Positions 22,838 to 33,705 of a stretch of 63,437 nucleotides of DNA are shown here, piece by piece. How positions within the stretch are numbered: the stretch's first letter is position 1; every line of letters begins with the position of its first letter. Origin of the DNA: Tenacibaculum sp. (lineage in GTDB: Bacteria > Bacteroidota > Bacteroidia > Flavobacteriales > Flavobacteriaceae); the NCBI GenBank assembly GCA_022448525.1, contig JAKVCX010000013.1:1-63437 (forward strand). Reading direction: 5' to 3'. A program made the position numbers and the translations under genes. The notes under the pieces were generated by a model. It worked only from the letters and a program-made list of their open reading frames with translations, did not search any database and had not been told where the DNA came from.

Positions 22838-25474
22838 ATGGGTATTCCATCTAAATACAATGCAAACGAAGTAGAAAGCAAATGGTACGACTATTGGATG
22901 AAGAACAACTATTTTCATTCAGAAGTAGATGAAAGAGAACCGTATACAATTGTAATTCCACCACCTAACGTCACTGGTGTATTGCATATGGGACACATGT
23001 TGAATAATACCATTCAAGATGTCTTAATTCGTAGAGCCCGTTTACTTGGGAAAAATGCTTGTTGGGTACCTGGTACGGATCATGCTTCTATCGCAACTGA
23101 AGCAAAGGTAGTTGCGAAATTAAAGGAAGAAGGGATAAATAAGAATGATCTTACTAGAGAAGAATTTTTAAAGCATGCCTTTGAGTGGAAAGATAAGTAC
23201 GGAGGAATCATATTAGAACAGCTTAAGAAATTAGGTGCTTCTTGTGATTGGGAGCGTACAAAGTTTACCATGGATGATGACATGAGTGAAGCGGTGATTA
23301 AAGTTTTTGTTGATTTATACAACAAAGGATTAATTTATCGTGGTTACAGAATGGTAAATTGGGATCCAGAGGCTAAAACTACACTTTCTGATGAAGAGGT
23401 GATATATGAAGAACGTCAAGGTAATTTATACTATTTACAATATGATATCGTAGGTTCTGATGAGAAAGTTACGATTGCAACTACTCGTCCTGAAACAATT
23501 TTAGGTGATACAGCAATCTGTATCAATCCTAAGGATGAAAGATATACTCATTTAAAAGGTAAAAAAGCGATTGTTCCTTTATGTAATCGCGAAATTCCTA
23601 TTATTGAGGATGAGTATGTGGATTTAGAGTTTGGTACAGGATGTTTAAAAGTTACTCCAGCTCATGATGAGAATGATAAGGTTTTAGGAGATAAGCATGG
23701 ATTAGAAGTTATCGATATTTTTAATGAAGATGCATCTTTAAATTCTTTCGGTTTACATTATCAAGGTAAAGATCGTTTTGTAGTTCGTAAAGAGATTTCT
23801 AAAGAGTTAGAAGAAAAAGGATACTTAGTAAAAACTGAGCAACATACGAACAAAGTTGGAACTTCTGAGAGAACAAAAGCTGTAATTGAACCAAGATTAT
23901 CGGATCAGTGGTTCTTAAAAATGGAAGATTTAGCAAAACCTGCTTTAGAGTCTGTTCTTGGAGAAGGTAGAGATGTTAAATTATATCCTCGTAAGTTCGA
24001 AAATACGTATCGTCACTGGATGGAAAATATTCGTGATTGGAATATTTCTCGTCAGCTATGGTGGGGACAACAAATTCCTGCATTTTATTATGGTGATGGT
24101 AAAGAGGATTTTGTTGTGGCAGAAACGAAAGAAGAAGCTGTAAAATTAGCTTGGAAAAAAACGAATGATTATGAGATTACAGCTGAAGATTTAAGACAAG
24201 ATCCAGATGTTTTAGATACTTGGTTTTCTTCTTGGTTATGGCCAATGTCTGTTTTTGATGGAATTAGAAATCCAGAAAACGAAGAAATTAAATATTATTA
24301 CCCAACAAATGATTTAGTTACTGGTCCAGATATTTTATTTTTCTGGGTTGCTCGTATGATTATTGCTGGTTATGAATATAAAGATGCACGTCCGTTTGAG
24401 AATGTTTATTTAACAGGATTAGTTCGTGATAAGCAACGTCGTAAAATGAGTAAATCTCTGGGGAATTCGCCAGATGCTTTAAAGTTAATAGATGATTATG
24501 GAGCTGATGGAGTTCGCGTCGGATTATTATTAAGTTCTGCAGCAGGAAACGATTTATTATTTGATGAAGCACTTTGTGATCAAGGTAAAAAATTTGGTAA
24601 CAAAGTTTGGAGCGCTTTCTATTTAACTACGCTTTGGGAGGTTTCAGAAAACATTGAGCAACCTGAACACAGTAAACTTGCGATTGATTGGTATAAATCT
24701 AAATTCCAAAAGACTTTAGTTGAAATTGAAGATCACTATAGTAAATATAGATTAAGTGATGCTTTAATGGCGATGTATAAGTTAATCTATGATGATTTCT
24801 GTGGATTCTTTTTAGAGGTTGTAAAACCAGCTTATCAACAACCAATTGATAAGAAAACATATGATGAGGTTATCTCAATTTTTGAAGATAACTTAAGAAT
24901 ATTGCATCCATTCATGCCATTTATTACTGAGGAAATTTGGCAGTCAATATCTGAAAGAACAGCAGACGAAGCATTAATTGTTGCTAAATATCCAGAACAA
25001 ACTTCATTTGATGAAGGTTTAATCTCAAATATGGATTTTGCTTCAGAAGTAATTTCTGGAGTTCGTACAGTTCGTAAAGAGAAAAATATTGCAAATAAAG
25101 ATGCTGTTGAGATTTCAGTAATTAATAATGAGAAAAATTCAAACTCTTTAGATTCAGTAATCAAGAAGTTAGTAAATGCCTCAGAGATCTCTTACGTTGA
25201 GGAGAAAATTGATGGGGCTTCATTTAGGGTAAAGTCTAATGAATATTTTATTCCTATTTCAGTTGATAGTATTGATGTAGAAGAGGAAATAAAGAAGATT
25301 ACAGAAGAATTAAACTATACAGAAGGATTCTTAAAATCAGTTCAAAAGAAATTAGCTAATGAGCGTTTTGTAAATAATGCGCCAGATCAAGTTGTAGCTA
25401 ATGAACGTAAAAAAGAAGCTGATGCCGTAGCTAAAATTGAAACATTAAAGGCAAGTTTAGCTAATTTACAGTAA
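22838..25474 (+). CDS. valS: Valyl-tRNA synthetase
   Basis: 878 residues, usual for the bacterial enzyme. Class I signatures are HMGH in [15 protein letters not shown] (around residue 50) and KMSKS at 536-540. The editing domain is seen in [18 protein letters not shown] and the C-terminal coiled-coil arm in [20 protein letters not shown]. It charges tRNA-Val in the cytosol and edits threonine. Monocistronic between a -7 box and a strong terminator. Confidence 0.98.
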   Translation: MGIPSKYNANEVESKWYDYWMKNNYFHSEVDEREPYTIVIPPPNVTGVLHMGHMLNNTIQDVLIRRARLLGKNACWVPGTDHASIATEAKVVAKLKEEGINKNDLTREEFLKHAFEWKDKYGGIILEQLKKLGASCDWERTKFTMDDDMSEAVIKVFVDLYNKGLIYRGYRMVNWDPEAKTTLSDEEVIYEERQGNLYYLQYDIVGSDEKVTIATTRPETILGDTAICINPKDERYTHLKGKKAIVPLCNREIPIIEDEYVDLEFGTGCLKVTPAHDENDKVLGDKHGLEVIDIFNEDASLNSFGLHYQGKDRFVVRKEISKELEEKGYLVKTEQHTNKVGTSERTKAVIEPRLSDQWFLKMEDLAKPALESVLGEGRDVKLYPRKFENTYRHWMENIRDWNISRQLWWGQQIPAFYYGDGKEDFVVAETKEEAVKLAWKKTNDYEITAEDLRQDPDVLDTWFSSWLWPMSVFDGIRNPENEEIKYYYPTNDLVTGPDILFFWVARMIIAGYEYKDARPFENVYLTGLVRDKQRRKMSKSLGNSPDALKLIDDYGADGVRVGLLLSSAAGNDLLFDEALCDQGKKFGNKVWSAFYLTTLWEVSENIEQPEHSKLAIDWYKSKFQKTLVEIEDHYSKYRLSDALMAMYKLIYDDFCGFFLEVVKPAYQQPIDKKTYDEVISIFEDNLRILHPFMPFITEEIWQSISERTADEALIVAKYPEQTSFDEGLISNMDFASEVISGVRTVRKEKNIANKDAVEISVINNEKNSNSLDSVIKKLVNASEISYVEEKIDGASFRVKSNEYFIPISVDSIDVEEEIKKITEELNYTEGFLKSVQKKLANERFVNNAPDQVVANERKKEADAVAKIETLKASLANLQ

Positions 25475-25500
25475 GTAGTTTAAAAGAAATAAAATAACTA

Positions 25501-25529
25501 AAAAGCGCTCTAATTAGAGCGCTTTTTTG
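25501..25529. terminator. Bidirectional terminator
   Basis: AAAAAGCGCTCTAA and TTAGAGCGCTTTTT form a perfect palindrome flanked by A- and T-runs. It serves valS (plus) and the methyltransferase gene (minus). Confidence 0.95.
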
Positions 25530-25555
25530 ATTTAAGTTGAATTATATTGTGTTCT

Positions 25556-26338
25556 TTATTTTATCAGTTCACAGAAGAAATCTAACGTGTTTTCATCGCA
25601 TTCTTCAGTAAGAAAATAGCTATTTTCATTAATGTCGGTTATAATTTCAGAATGCTTTTTAAGTAAGTTAGTTCGATTGAATCTATTTAATAGTTCATAG
25701 GGTAGTTTTAAAATAAATCGAGGAGCATGTTTTTCTAGTTTAAAAATGTCCCATTTTAAAATTTTAGCAACCGATTTTTTATTTTCTTCATAATAATTCA
25801 TGGCAACTTCTGAACCAGTAATTCCTTTAACTTTTGATACTTGAAAAATACTATTACTAAGTTCTTGTAATTCTTCAAAAGTATATTCTCTGTAATGCCA
25901 AGGATTTCTACTAACAGAACGATTTGCATTTGGAGTTGTAAGGAATAACGTTCCATTAGGTTTTAAAACTCTATGAATTTCTTTTAAGAAGTGAGTGTCG
26001 TTTTTAATATGTTCAATAACCTGAAAAGCAATGACAAAATCTTGACTATCAGATGCTATTTTTGAAAGCGGTGGAACTCTCTGTTGAATAACATTCGCGT
26101 TAGGGAATTTATTCTTTAGTCTTTGAATAGCATATTTAGATTTATCTACGGCTGATATACTCAGATCTTTTTGAGTTTGTGATAAAATTTCTAAACCGTA
26201 ACCTTCACCTGGTCCAATTTCCAAAATATTACCATGAATTTTATCTTTAATTAATTCATAGGCCTTTTTAGTTCTTTGAAATAATGGGCTATCTGATGAA
26301 ATTTGAGATGAGGTAACTTCTGTTGAGTAAAAGAACAT
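25556..26338 (-). CDS. SAM-dependent methyltransferase, class I
   Basis: 260 residues with the Rossmann motif I NILEIGPGEGYGLEIL (around residue 40), the acidic residue ISAVDKSKYAIQRL and motif VIAFQVIEHIKNDTHFLKEI with RVLKPNGTLFLTTPN, i.e. a typical methyltransferase-11 fold. The C-terminal third (YELLNRFNRTNLLKKH) is a helical lid that would set specificity. It starts 9 bp after the DUF2723 gene and is probably translated with it, so the acceptor may be a glycan or glycolipid; this is inference. Confidence 0.85.
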   Translation of the reverse strand: MFFYSTEVTSSQISSDSPLFQRTKKAYELIKDKIHGNILEIGPGEGYGLEILSQTQKDLSISAVDKSKYAIQRLKNKFPNANVIQQRVPPLSKIASDSQDFVIAFQVIEHIKNDTHFLKEIHRVLKPNGTLFLTTPNANRSVSRNPWHYREYTFEELQELSNSIFQVSKVKGITGSEVAMNYYEENKKSVAKILKWDIFKLEKHAPRFILKLPYELLNRFNRTNLLKKHSEIITDINENSYFLTEECDENTLDFFCELIK

Positions 26339-26347
26339 AGATGATAA

Positions 26348-29300
26348 TTAATATGGCCAATTCTTCTTTTTCCATCGATTTAAATGCTTTTGAATAGCTT
26401 TTAAATCAATTGATTTTTCTTCGAAATATGCTTTGTCTAATGGTAGCATTTGATTGATCATTTGACCATATATTTTAAATAGATAATTCGCATGTCTAAC
26501 ATTAATAATTGGATTCGGAGGGTTAAAGGAAGTCATCCATTTAATTTCCTGTTCAACATTGTTAATAGCAGTTTTACATATAGAAGACCCGTTGTCAACT
26601 TTGTTCAAACGATAATATAATTTTCCTAATGCAAATGCAAATTCACCATAAGGAACATTATCATTCGGAAATTGATTTTTAGCGAATTCTAGTACGTTTA
26701 AAGCTTTGTCGTACTTTCTTTCTTCAAGTAATGCTTGCGCTAAAAAGTAGTATTTTCTTCTTAAAACTGTTTTAGAAAGACTTGTTGCTTCATCAGTTAC
26801 TTTGGTTTCGTTATCATTTAATTTTAAGAAATTTGATTTCTCAATTAAAGTTGCATAGGTGTCATTCGTATTTACAATTTTAGGATTTTCGTCCTTCATT
26901 GCTGAAACTGGAATCAATTGATTTACGATTCCTTTTTGTACCAAATATGCGTCTAAACCTACTGTATGTAAGTTTGTTCCCATTTCTGTAAAACAAATTG
27001 GTCTTGAATCTACATTACTAGCAATGATATCTAATAAAGCAATATCATTTTTTCTGTATCCTGGCTTTTTGTATTGCCAGCGTAATGTATCCATTTGATT
27101 CAAGTTTCTATTTAACAATCCTTTTTCAAGGCTGAAATATGGAACGTTTTGTATAGGTAATATTAAATTTTCTGTTGGGAAGAAGTTCAATTCTTTATCC
27201 TGATACTTTATTCTATTCTCAGGGTTGTCAAAGAACGTGGCAATACTTTTAATATTGAAATATTGATTTGTTATTTTATTGTATGCAATATCAGTAGAAA
27301 TTGGCTGCGATATAAATTTCTCCGATAAACTAGTGTTTACTGGTTCTGATTCATTCATTTTATACTTCAGTTTCTCAACATACCAATCTAAAATTAATTG
27401 GTCGTAGTTGATAACACGTATATCCGTTCTGTAATTATTAACTTCTTGTAAATACCACAAAGGAAATGTTAGGTTATCTCCATTGGTAATTAGAATAGTT
27501 TGTTCTGGACAAGAATCTAAATATGTTTTTGCCAATTGATACGCAAAAGTATCATGGTTTCTATTCTGATTATCCAATCCTTTAGCAAACAACTGCAGTG
27601 GAGAAGCCAAACCAGCTGTAATAGCAGTTACGATTAATCTTGTAGATTCTGTTTTTACAAATTTCAACGATTTAAATATTCCTATCACTGAAAGACCAAT
27701 CCAAATGGAAAAGAAAATAAAAGAGGCAGCGAAAATATAATCGCGTTCACGAATCATTAAACTTTGAGGAACAGGATTTACGTATAAAGTAATTCCAATA
27801 CCAAATGTTAGAAATAATAATAGAGAAACACTGAAGAACAGTTTGTTTTTACGAAGGAGAAAAAGTCCCCAAATCCCCATTAAAAATGGTAGGAAATAAA
27901 ACGTATTTCTGCTGTTTTTGTTTTTGTAATATTCTGGAATGTATTTCGTGTCTCCGATTAATGATTTATCAAAGAAGTTAAACCCTGAAATCCAATTTCC
28001 TTTTTTAATTGCGCCGGTTCCTTTCAGGTCGTTTTGTTTACCAATGAAATTATGATACAAATATCTTAAATATAACCAATTGGCCTGGTAATTATAGAAA
28101 AATGCTACATTTTCTGAGAAGGTAGGTTTTGAAATAGTTATTTCTTGGTTGTTAAAATTTGTTTTAATTGGTTCTCCTTTAATCGTAGTCCATGTTTTGT
28201 AGGCCTGTTGATTTATAGAGTTTTTGTGAAAAAGCCTAGGGAAAAACATATTGAAACGGCTATCGTAATTTGGAACTTCAAATCTCGGGTCATTGATGGC
28301 CACGTATTTTTTTTGAGAATCTAAATATTTATATTCCAGTTTTCCTGAAATATAAGGTTCTCTGGTATCTAATGGAGCATTAAAAGATGTACCAAGAACT
28401 AATGGAATTTGATCCACTCCAAATTGTTTCGCTTGTATGTAAGAAAGCAACTCACTTGCTGTTTTTGTAGTGTTGGATAGTGGAGTATTTACTTGAGATC
28501 TGATGATTGGAAGTAAAAAACTACTACAACCAATTATAAACATAAACACGCTTAAAGTTATGTAGTGTAAAACTCTTTTTTCATTTTTAAACGTGACAAA
28601 AATTGCTGTCATCAATAAAATTAAAACAGTAATTAAAGTAAATAAAGCTCCATGATTTACATTGAAACCTAAAGAGTTTACAGTCCAAAAATCAATAGTT
28701 GAACATAATTTTATAATTCCCTGAAATACAAAATTCAACAAAAAGAAAAATAAAAACAATCCAACAAAAAGAGCCGTGAAAATATGTTTAATCGAGAAGC
28801 CATATTTCTTGTGCGTAAAAATTAATGCTAGTGGTATAATTACTGCAATATTAATTAAATGGACACCAACTGATATTCCTAGTAAGAGGAAAATTAATAA
28901 GATATAGGTTATTCCTGTTCTTGCCTCTTTTGTTTCCTCCCATTTAAAACCAATCCAAACGATTAATGTTAGCAGGAAAAATGAAAAAGTATACACTTCT
29001 GTTTCTGTTGAAGCTGTCCAAAAGCTATTACAAAAGGCGAATGATAACGAAGAAACAAGCCCAGCTAACAATGAAATTTTGCTGTTTTGATCTTGCAATA
29101 ATCGTTCACTAAAATGAAATGTAATTTTATAAACTAAAGGAATGGTTAAAGCTCCGAATAAAGCAGAAATTAAATTCGATACAAGGGCTGGTTTTAGGAA
29201 GAAAAATAACCCCATAATGCTATTGCAAATCAATGTATAAAACGGTGCTCCAGCCGGATGAGTAATTTGTAGTTTATAATTTGATGCTATAAATTCTGGA

Positions 29301-29398
29301 CTGTCCCAAAATGCAGTTGTTCCTGAAGAGCACAAGGCGTAAACTAAAAATGTTATACCAAAAAGTACCCAAGAAATAATGTAGTTAGTTCGTTTCAC
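26348..29398 (-). CDS. DUF2723 integral membrane protein (GT-C-like, TMEM260 family) with C-terminal helical repeats
   Basis: About 1016 residues from the GTG at 29398; the TTG 9 bp upstream is part of the TATATTTG box and is unlikely to be used. The N-terminal half has about a dozen membrane helices, and the first loop has the acidic motif SGTTAFWDSPEFIASNYKL followed by HPAGAPFYTL, a typical GT-C glycosyltransferase active-site loop. The C-terminal half is soluble, with TPR-like helices (LAQALLEERKYDKALNVL). DUF2723 proteins are related to human TMEM260, a protein O-mannosyltransferase, so lipid-linked sugar transfer to exported proteins is likely. Paired with the methyltransferase gene downstream. 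Confidence 0.9.
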   Translation of the reverse strand: MKRTNYIISWVLFGITFLVYALCSSGTTAFWDSPEFIASNYKLQITHPAGAPFYTLICNSIMGLFFFLKPALVSNLISALFGALTIPLVYKITFHFSERLLQDQNSKISLLAGLVSSLSFAFCNSFWTASTETEVYTFSFFLLTLIVWIGFKWEETKEARTGITYILLIFLLLGISVGVHLINIAVIIPLALIFTHKKYGFSIKHIFTALFVGLFLFFFLLNFVFQGIIKLCSTIDFWTVNSLGFNVNHGALFTLITVLILLMTAIFVTFKNEKRVLHYITLSVFMFIIGCSSFLLPIIRSQVNTPLSNTTKTASELLSYIQAKQFGVDQIPLVLGTSFNAPLDTREPYISGKLEYKYLDSQKKYVAINDPRFEVPNYDSRFNMFFPRLFHKNSINQQAYKTWTTIKGEPIKTNFNNQEITISKPTFSENVAFFYNYQANWLYLRYLYHNFIGKQNDLKGTGAIKKGNWISGFNFFDKSLIGDTKYIPEYYKNKNSRNTFYFLPFLMGIWGLFLLRKNKLFFSVSLLLFLTFGIGITLYVNPVPQSLMIRERDYIFAASFIFFSIWIGLSVIGIFKSLKFVKTESTRLIVTAITAGLASPLQLFAKGLDNQNRNHDTFAYQLAKTYLDSCPEQTILITNGDNLTFPLWYLQEVNNYRTDIRVINYDQLILDWYVEKLKYKMNESEPVNTSLSEKFISQPISTDIAYNKITNQYFNIKSIATFFDNPENRIKYQDKELNFFPTENLILPIQNVPYFSLEKGLLNRNLNQMDTLRWQYKKPGYRKNDIALLDIIASNVDSRPICFTEMGTNLHTVGLDAYLVQKGIVNQLIPVSAMKDENPKIVNTNDTYATLIEKSNFLKLNDNETKVTDEATSLSKTVLRRKYYFLAQALLEERKYDKALNVLEFAKNQFPNDNVPYGEFAFALGKLYYRLNKVDNGSSICKTAINNVEQEIKWMTSFNPPNPIINVRHANYLFKIYGQMINQMLPLDKAYFEEKSIDLKAIQKHLNRWKKKNWPY

Positions 29399-29404
29399 AG
29401 TGCC

Positions 29405-29412
29405 CAAATATA
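29405..29412 (-). promoter_or_regulatory. -7 element of the DUF2723 gene
   Basis: TATATTTG on the minus strand ends 6 bp before the GTG codon at 29398, so the message would be almost leaderless. Confidence 0.5.
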
Positions 29413-29611
29413 TGATATTTATACTAAGATGTTTTTAAACAAGGAAATATATGGCAAACTTACAGGGAATAAAATTTAAATCTCATTTTTATCCGCTTTT
29501 TTTAAGTTTTTTAGCACTCTTGTTGAGTTGAAAATTTAATTTCAAAAACTTAAATTTTTGTTAAAGAATTTCCTTAAAATTTGTAACTTACGCGTGATTA
29601 AACTTAAAGAA

Positions 29612-32600
29612 ATGAGAAAATTACTACGATTATTGACGGTCTTAGCTATGTTAGGAACTGTTTTTTCTTACTCACAAACATTAAATCAAACTTCTGGTAC
29701 TGGTTCAGGAGTAAATATTTCCTCTGGGGATTTTAACACCATGTATGGAGATAGTACTGGGTCCTTTTTAACGTCTGGGAGTCAAACCGTTTTTATAGGT
29801 TATCAGGCGGGTAGATCGAATACTACTTCCGAGTCTGTTTTTATTGGATACCAAGCAGGATATTCAAATACAACAGGATTTGATAACACCTTTATTGGTT
29901 GGCAAGCAGGGTATTCAAATATTAATGCAGGTGATAATACATTTATTGGATCCGAAGCTGGAGAGTTTAATACTACCGGGTATGACAATACTTTCGTTGG
30001 TGAAGAAGCTGGGGCAAATAATACGACTGGTTACGAAAATACTTTTATTGGAGAGGATGCTGGTTTATCCAACACGACTGGTTTTAGAAATACATTTGTT
30101 GGAAATGAGGCTGGAATTTCAGCCGATGTAGGATATAGAAATACGGGTATTGGAGATGAAGCTTTAAGTGATGTTGATGATGGGGATCACAACACGGCAG
30201 TAGGAGACTCTGCAGGTATTGATGTTGGTGATGGTCGTTGGAATACAATGATAGGTGCTGCTTCTGGAGTTGCTACAGAGTGGGCCGATTACAATACTTT
30301 TGTCGGAGGAATGTCTGGTTGGGATAATAACCGTACTAATAGTACAACAAATGCGAATAGAAATACTTATGTAGGTTTCCAAGCAGGATTTTCAAATAGA
30401 GAAGGTGAAGACAACGTGGGTATGGGAGCGTTTTCAGATTTTGATAATACAACAAGAAGTAGAACTACTTTTATCGGAGCAAATATTACTCCGTCTAATA
30501 ACGACCAAATTATTATGGGATACAATATTTTTGCTGATGGTCAGTATTCTGTAACTATTGGTGAAAATAGTGATACACGTGCATTAGGTACAGTTGCTAT
30601 TGGTTATGATTTTGCAATTCCTTCTGCGGCACAATATGCTATTGCTTTAGGATATCAAGCGGATGTGAATGAAGATCATGCTTTAGCTATAGGTCAAGAA
30701 GCAACGGTTAATAATAATCACGGTATGGCAATTGGATACCAATCTCAAGTGGATGCAGATTATTCTATTGCTATTGGTTATCAAGCTACTACCACAACTG
30801 CTAATGCTCTGGTTTTAGGAGGAACAGTACAACCTTTAAGTGTCGGTGTTGGTACTAATACTCCAAACACAAAAGCTTCTTTGGAATTAGCAGATACAAA
30901 CAAAGGTTTTAAAATAAATAGTTTAACGAATGCACAACGTACTTTATTAGGATTAACTGCAGCTGAAGAAGGAATGATGGTTTATGATAATGAAGATGAT
31001 GTTTTATACGTTTGGTCAGGAAGTGCTTGGATAGATAATACAGCTCAAACTACTGATACAGATAATCAGACTATTGATACATTTTCATTAACTACAAATA
31101 CGTTGAGTTTATCTTTAGAAGATGATGGTGAGGCAGCTCAAACAGTCGATTTATCAGGGTTTTTAGATAACACAGATTCGCAATCGATCTCTTTAGCAAC
31201 AAATACATTAAGTATCTCAGGAAATGCTTCTACGGTTGATTTATCAGGATATTTAGATAATACTGATGCTCAGTCAATTTCTCTTTCAACTAATACATTA
31301 AGTATTTCAGGAAATGCATCTACTGTTGATTTATCTGGATATTTAGATAACACAGATAGTCAAGATTTATCTATTTCAGGAAACACATTAAGTTTAACAA
31401 ATGATGCAACTTCAGTGGATTTATCCGGTTACTTAGATAATACTGATGCACAATCGATTTCACTAGCGACTAATACTTTAAGTATCTCTGGTAATGCATC
31501 TACGGTTGATTTATCGGGATATTTAGATAACACGGATAGTCAAGATTTAACTATATCAGGAAATACACTAAGTTTAACAAATGACGCAAGTTCAGTCGAT
31601 TTATCTGGATATTTAGATAATACAGATGATCAGAAAATCGATGCATTCTCTTTATCAAGTAATACCTTAAGTTTATCATTAGAAAGTGATGGAGAAGCTG
31701 CTAAGACAATCGATTTATCAGGATATTTGGATAATACGGATGCTCAGTCAATTTCATTATCAACAAATACATTAAGTATTTCTGGTAATGCATCTACAGT
31801 TGATTTATCAGGATACTTAGATAATACAGATAGTCAAAATTTATCATTATCGGGAAGTACATTAAGTTTATCAAACGATGCTACATCTGTTGATTTATCG
31901 AGTTTCTTAGACAACACAGACGCACAATCAATTTCATTATCAACAAATACATTAAGTATTTCTGGTAATGCATCTACAGTTGATTTATCAGGATACTTAG
32001 ACAATACAGATAGTCAAGATTTATCATTATCAGGAAGTACATTAAGTTTATCAAACGATGCTACATCTGTTGATTTATCGAGTTTCTTAGACAACACAGA
32101 TGCACAATCAATTTCATTATCAACAAATACATTGAGTATTTCTGGTAATGCATCTACAGTTGATTTATCAGGATACTTAGATAATACAGATAGTCAAGAT
32201 TTAGCTTTATCAGGAAATACTTTAAGTTTAACAAATGATGCAACTTCTGTTGATTTATCAGGATATTTAGATAATACTGATAGTCAAGATTTATCATTAT
32301 CAGGAAGTACATTAAGCTTATCAAATGATGCTACATCTGTAGATTTATCTAGTTTCTTAGATAACACTGATGCACAATCTATCTCACTGTCTACAAATAC
32401 ATTAAGTATTTCAGGAAATGCATCTACAGTTGATTTATCAGGATACTTGGATAATACGGATGCTCAAACTTTAAGTTTATCAGGCGCTAGTTTAAGCATT
32501 GCAAATGGTAATTCAGTAGATTTATCAAGCTTACAAGATGGTACAGGAACTGATAATCAAGATTTAGCTTTATCAGGAAACACATTAAGTTTAACAAATG

Positions 32601-33643
32601 ATGCAACTTCTGTTGATTTATCGGGGTATTTAGACAACACTGATGCACAGTCAATCTCATTATCGACAAATACGTTAAGCATTTCTGGAAATGCATCAAC
32701 TGTAGATTTATCAGGATATTTAGATAATACGGATGCTCAAACATTAAGCTTGTCTGGAAATAACTTATCTATTGCAAATGGTAACACAATCGATTTATCA
32801 GGTATTGGAGGTACAAATACAGATAATCAAGATTTAGCATTATCAGGAAACACGTTAAGTTTAACGAACGATGCTTCTACAGTTGATTTATCAGGATATT
32901 TGGACAATACAGATGCTCAAACATTAAGCTTGTCTGGAAATAACTTATCTATCGCAAATGGTAATACAATTGATTTATCAGGTATTGGAGGTACAAATAC
33001 AGATAATCAAGATTTAGCTTTAACAGGAAATACATTAAGTTTAACGAACGATGCTTCTACAGTTGATTTATCAGGATATTTAGATAATACAGATGCTCAA
33101 ACATTAAGTTTATCTGGAGATAATTTATCTATCGCAAATGGTAACACAATTGATTTATCAGCATACACAAATACAGATAGTCAGAATTTAACTTCAGCTA
33201 CATTATCAGGTACTAATTTAAGAGTAGCAATTGAAAATGGATCGTCTGTAACTGTTGATTTAGCTCCGATTTTAAGCGCTCAACAGGCTCAAATTAATGA
33301 TTTAATATCAAGAGTAGAGAGCATAGAAAATTGTGCATGTAACGGAACTTTAAGTGTTGGAGGAAACGGTACGGCAAATAAGAATCAATCAATTTTATAC
33401 CAGAATATTCCAAATCCATTTAACGGAACAACATCTATTAAATATTACGTTCCTGAAACAATGGATAAAGCAGCAATTGTTTTCAGTAATACTTCAGGAC
33501 AAGTTATCGATACTGTTCATTTAGAAAAATTAGGAGAGCAAGAAATTTACTTTAATAGTTCTTCTTTACCTGTAGGAGTATATTTCTATACTTTATACGT
33601 AAGAGGACATAAAGTAGCTACGAAAAAAATGATTATTGAATAA
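29612..33643 (+). CDS. Giant repeat adhesin with T9SS type A sorting domain
   Basis: 1343 residues from the ATG at 29612, which gives the signal peptide MRKLLRLLTVLAMLGTVFSYSQ (an upstream TTG adds 18 atypical residues). Residues ~45-240 hold ~16-residue head repeats (NTTGYENTFIGEDAGLS type), seen in trimeric adhesin heads and tail-fibre proteins; then GYQAD/GYQSQ/GYQAT YadA-like blocks. Residues ~500-1190 hold about 23 repeats of ~30 residues built on STVDLSGYLDNTDAQSISLS. A short coiled coil (QQAQINDLISRVESIENC) precedes a C-terminal T9SS domain (IPNPFNGTTSIKYYVPE to KKMIIE). Expected: secreted by T9SS, surface-attached, adhesive or gliding-related. Confidence 0.92.
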   Translation: MRKLLRLLTVLAMLGTVFSYSQTLNQTSGTGSGVNISSGDFNTMYGDSTGSFLTSGSQTVFIGYQAGRSNTTSESVFIGYQAGYSNTTGFDNTFIGWQAGYSNINAGDNTFIGSEAGEFNTTGYDNTFVGEEAGANNTTGYENTFIGEDAGLSNTTGFRNTFVGNEAGISADVGYRNTGIGDEALSDVDDGDHNTAVGDSAGIDVGDGRWNTMIGAASGVATEWADYNTFVGGMSGWDNNRTNSTTNANRNTYVGFQAGFSNREGEDNVGMGAFSDFDNTTRSRTTFIGANITPSNNDQIIMGYNIFADGQYSVTIGENSDTRALGTVAIGYDFAIPSAAQYAIALGYQADVNEDHALAIGQEATVNNNHGMAIGYQSQVDADYSIAIGYQATTTTANALVLGGTVQPLSVGVGTNTPNTKASLELADTNKGFKINSLTNAQRTLLGLTAAEEGMMVYDNEDDVLYVWSGSAWIDNTAQTTDTDNQTIDTFSLTTNTLSLSLEDDGEAAQTVDLSGFLDNTDSQSISLATNTLSISGNASTVDLSGYLDNTDAQSISLSTNTLSISGNASTVDLSGYLDNTDSQDLSISGNTLSLTNDATSVDLSGYLDNTDAQSISLATNTLSISGNASTVDLSGYLDNTDSQDLTISGNTLSLTNDASSVDLSGYLDNTDDQKIDAFSLSSNTLSLSLESDGEAAKTIDLSGYLDNTDAQSISLSTNTLSISGNASTVDLSGYLDNTDSQNLSLSGSTLSLSNDATSVDLSSFLDNTDAQSISLSTNTLSISGNASTVDLSGYLDNTDSQDLSLSGSTLSLSNDATSVDLSSFLDNTDAQSISLSTNTLSISGNASTVDLSGYLDNTDSQDLALSGNTLSLTNDATSVDLSGYLDNTDSQDLSLSGSTLSLSNDATSVDLSSFLDNTDAQSISLSTNTLSISGNASTVDLSGYLDNTDAQTLSLSGASLSIANGNSVDLSSLQDGTGTDNQDLALSGNTLSLTNDATSVDLSGYLDNTDAQSISLSTNTLSISGNASTVDLSGYLDNTDAQTLSLSGNNLSIANGNTIDLSGIGGTNTDNQDLALSGNTLSLTNDASTVDLSGYLDNTDAQTLSLSGNNLSIANGNTIDLSGIGGTNTDNQDLALTGNTLSLTNDASTVDLSGYLDNTDAQTLSLSGDNLSIANGNTIDLSAYTNTDSQNLTSATLSGTNLRVAIENGSSVTVDLAPILSAQQAQINDLISRVESIENCACNGTLSVGGNGTANKNQSILYQNIPNPFNGTTSIKYYVPETMDKAAIVFSNTSGQVIDTVHLEKLGEQEIYFNSSSLPVGVYFYTLYVRGHKVATKKMIIE
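31137..33180 (+). repeat. Tandem DNA repeats coding the adhesin stalk (90/180-bp period)
   Basis: A ~90-bp unit (30 codons) repeats about 23 times; consecutive pairs give a 180-bp higher-order period. Two blocks are nearly identical over the full 180 bp: the units around 31741-32220 (e.g. 31861-31920 equals 32041-32100 exactly) and those around 32701-33120 (few synonymous changes). Such identity at silent sites means recent duplication or conversion and allows length variation. Confidence 0.9.
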
Positions 33644-33666
33644 TTTCAAATAAATTAGTAATATAG

Positions 33667-33698
33667 AGCTTCATCAAATTTGATGAAGCTTTTTTTTT
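33667..33698 (+). terminator. Intrinsic terminator after the adhesin gene
   Basis: AGCTTCATCAAA and TTTGATGAAGCT form a perfect 24-bp palindrome, followed by nine T residues. Confidence 0.93.
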
Positions 33699-33705
33699 AG
33701 ACTCT

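Noticed and set aside
30164..32744. Repeats at 90/180 bp intervals that could suggest a CRISPR array or satellite
   Set aside because: They are in frame within one long coding sequence, show protein-level periodicity and have no spacers; they are adhesin stalk repeats.
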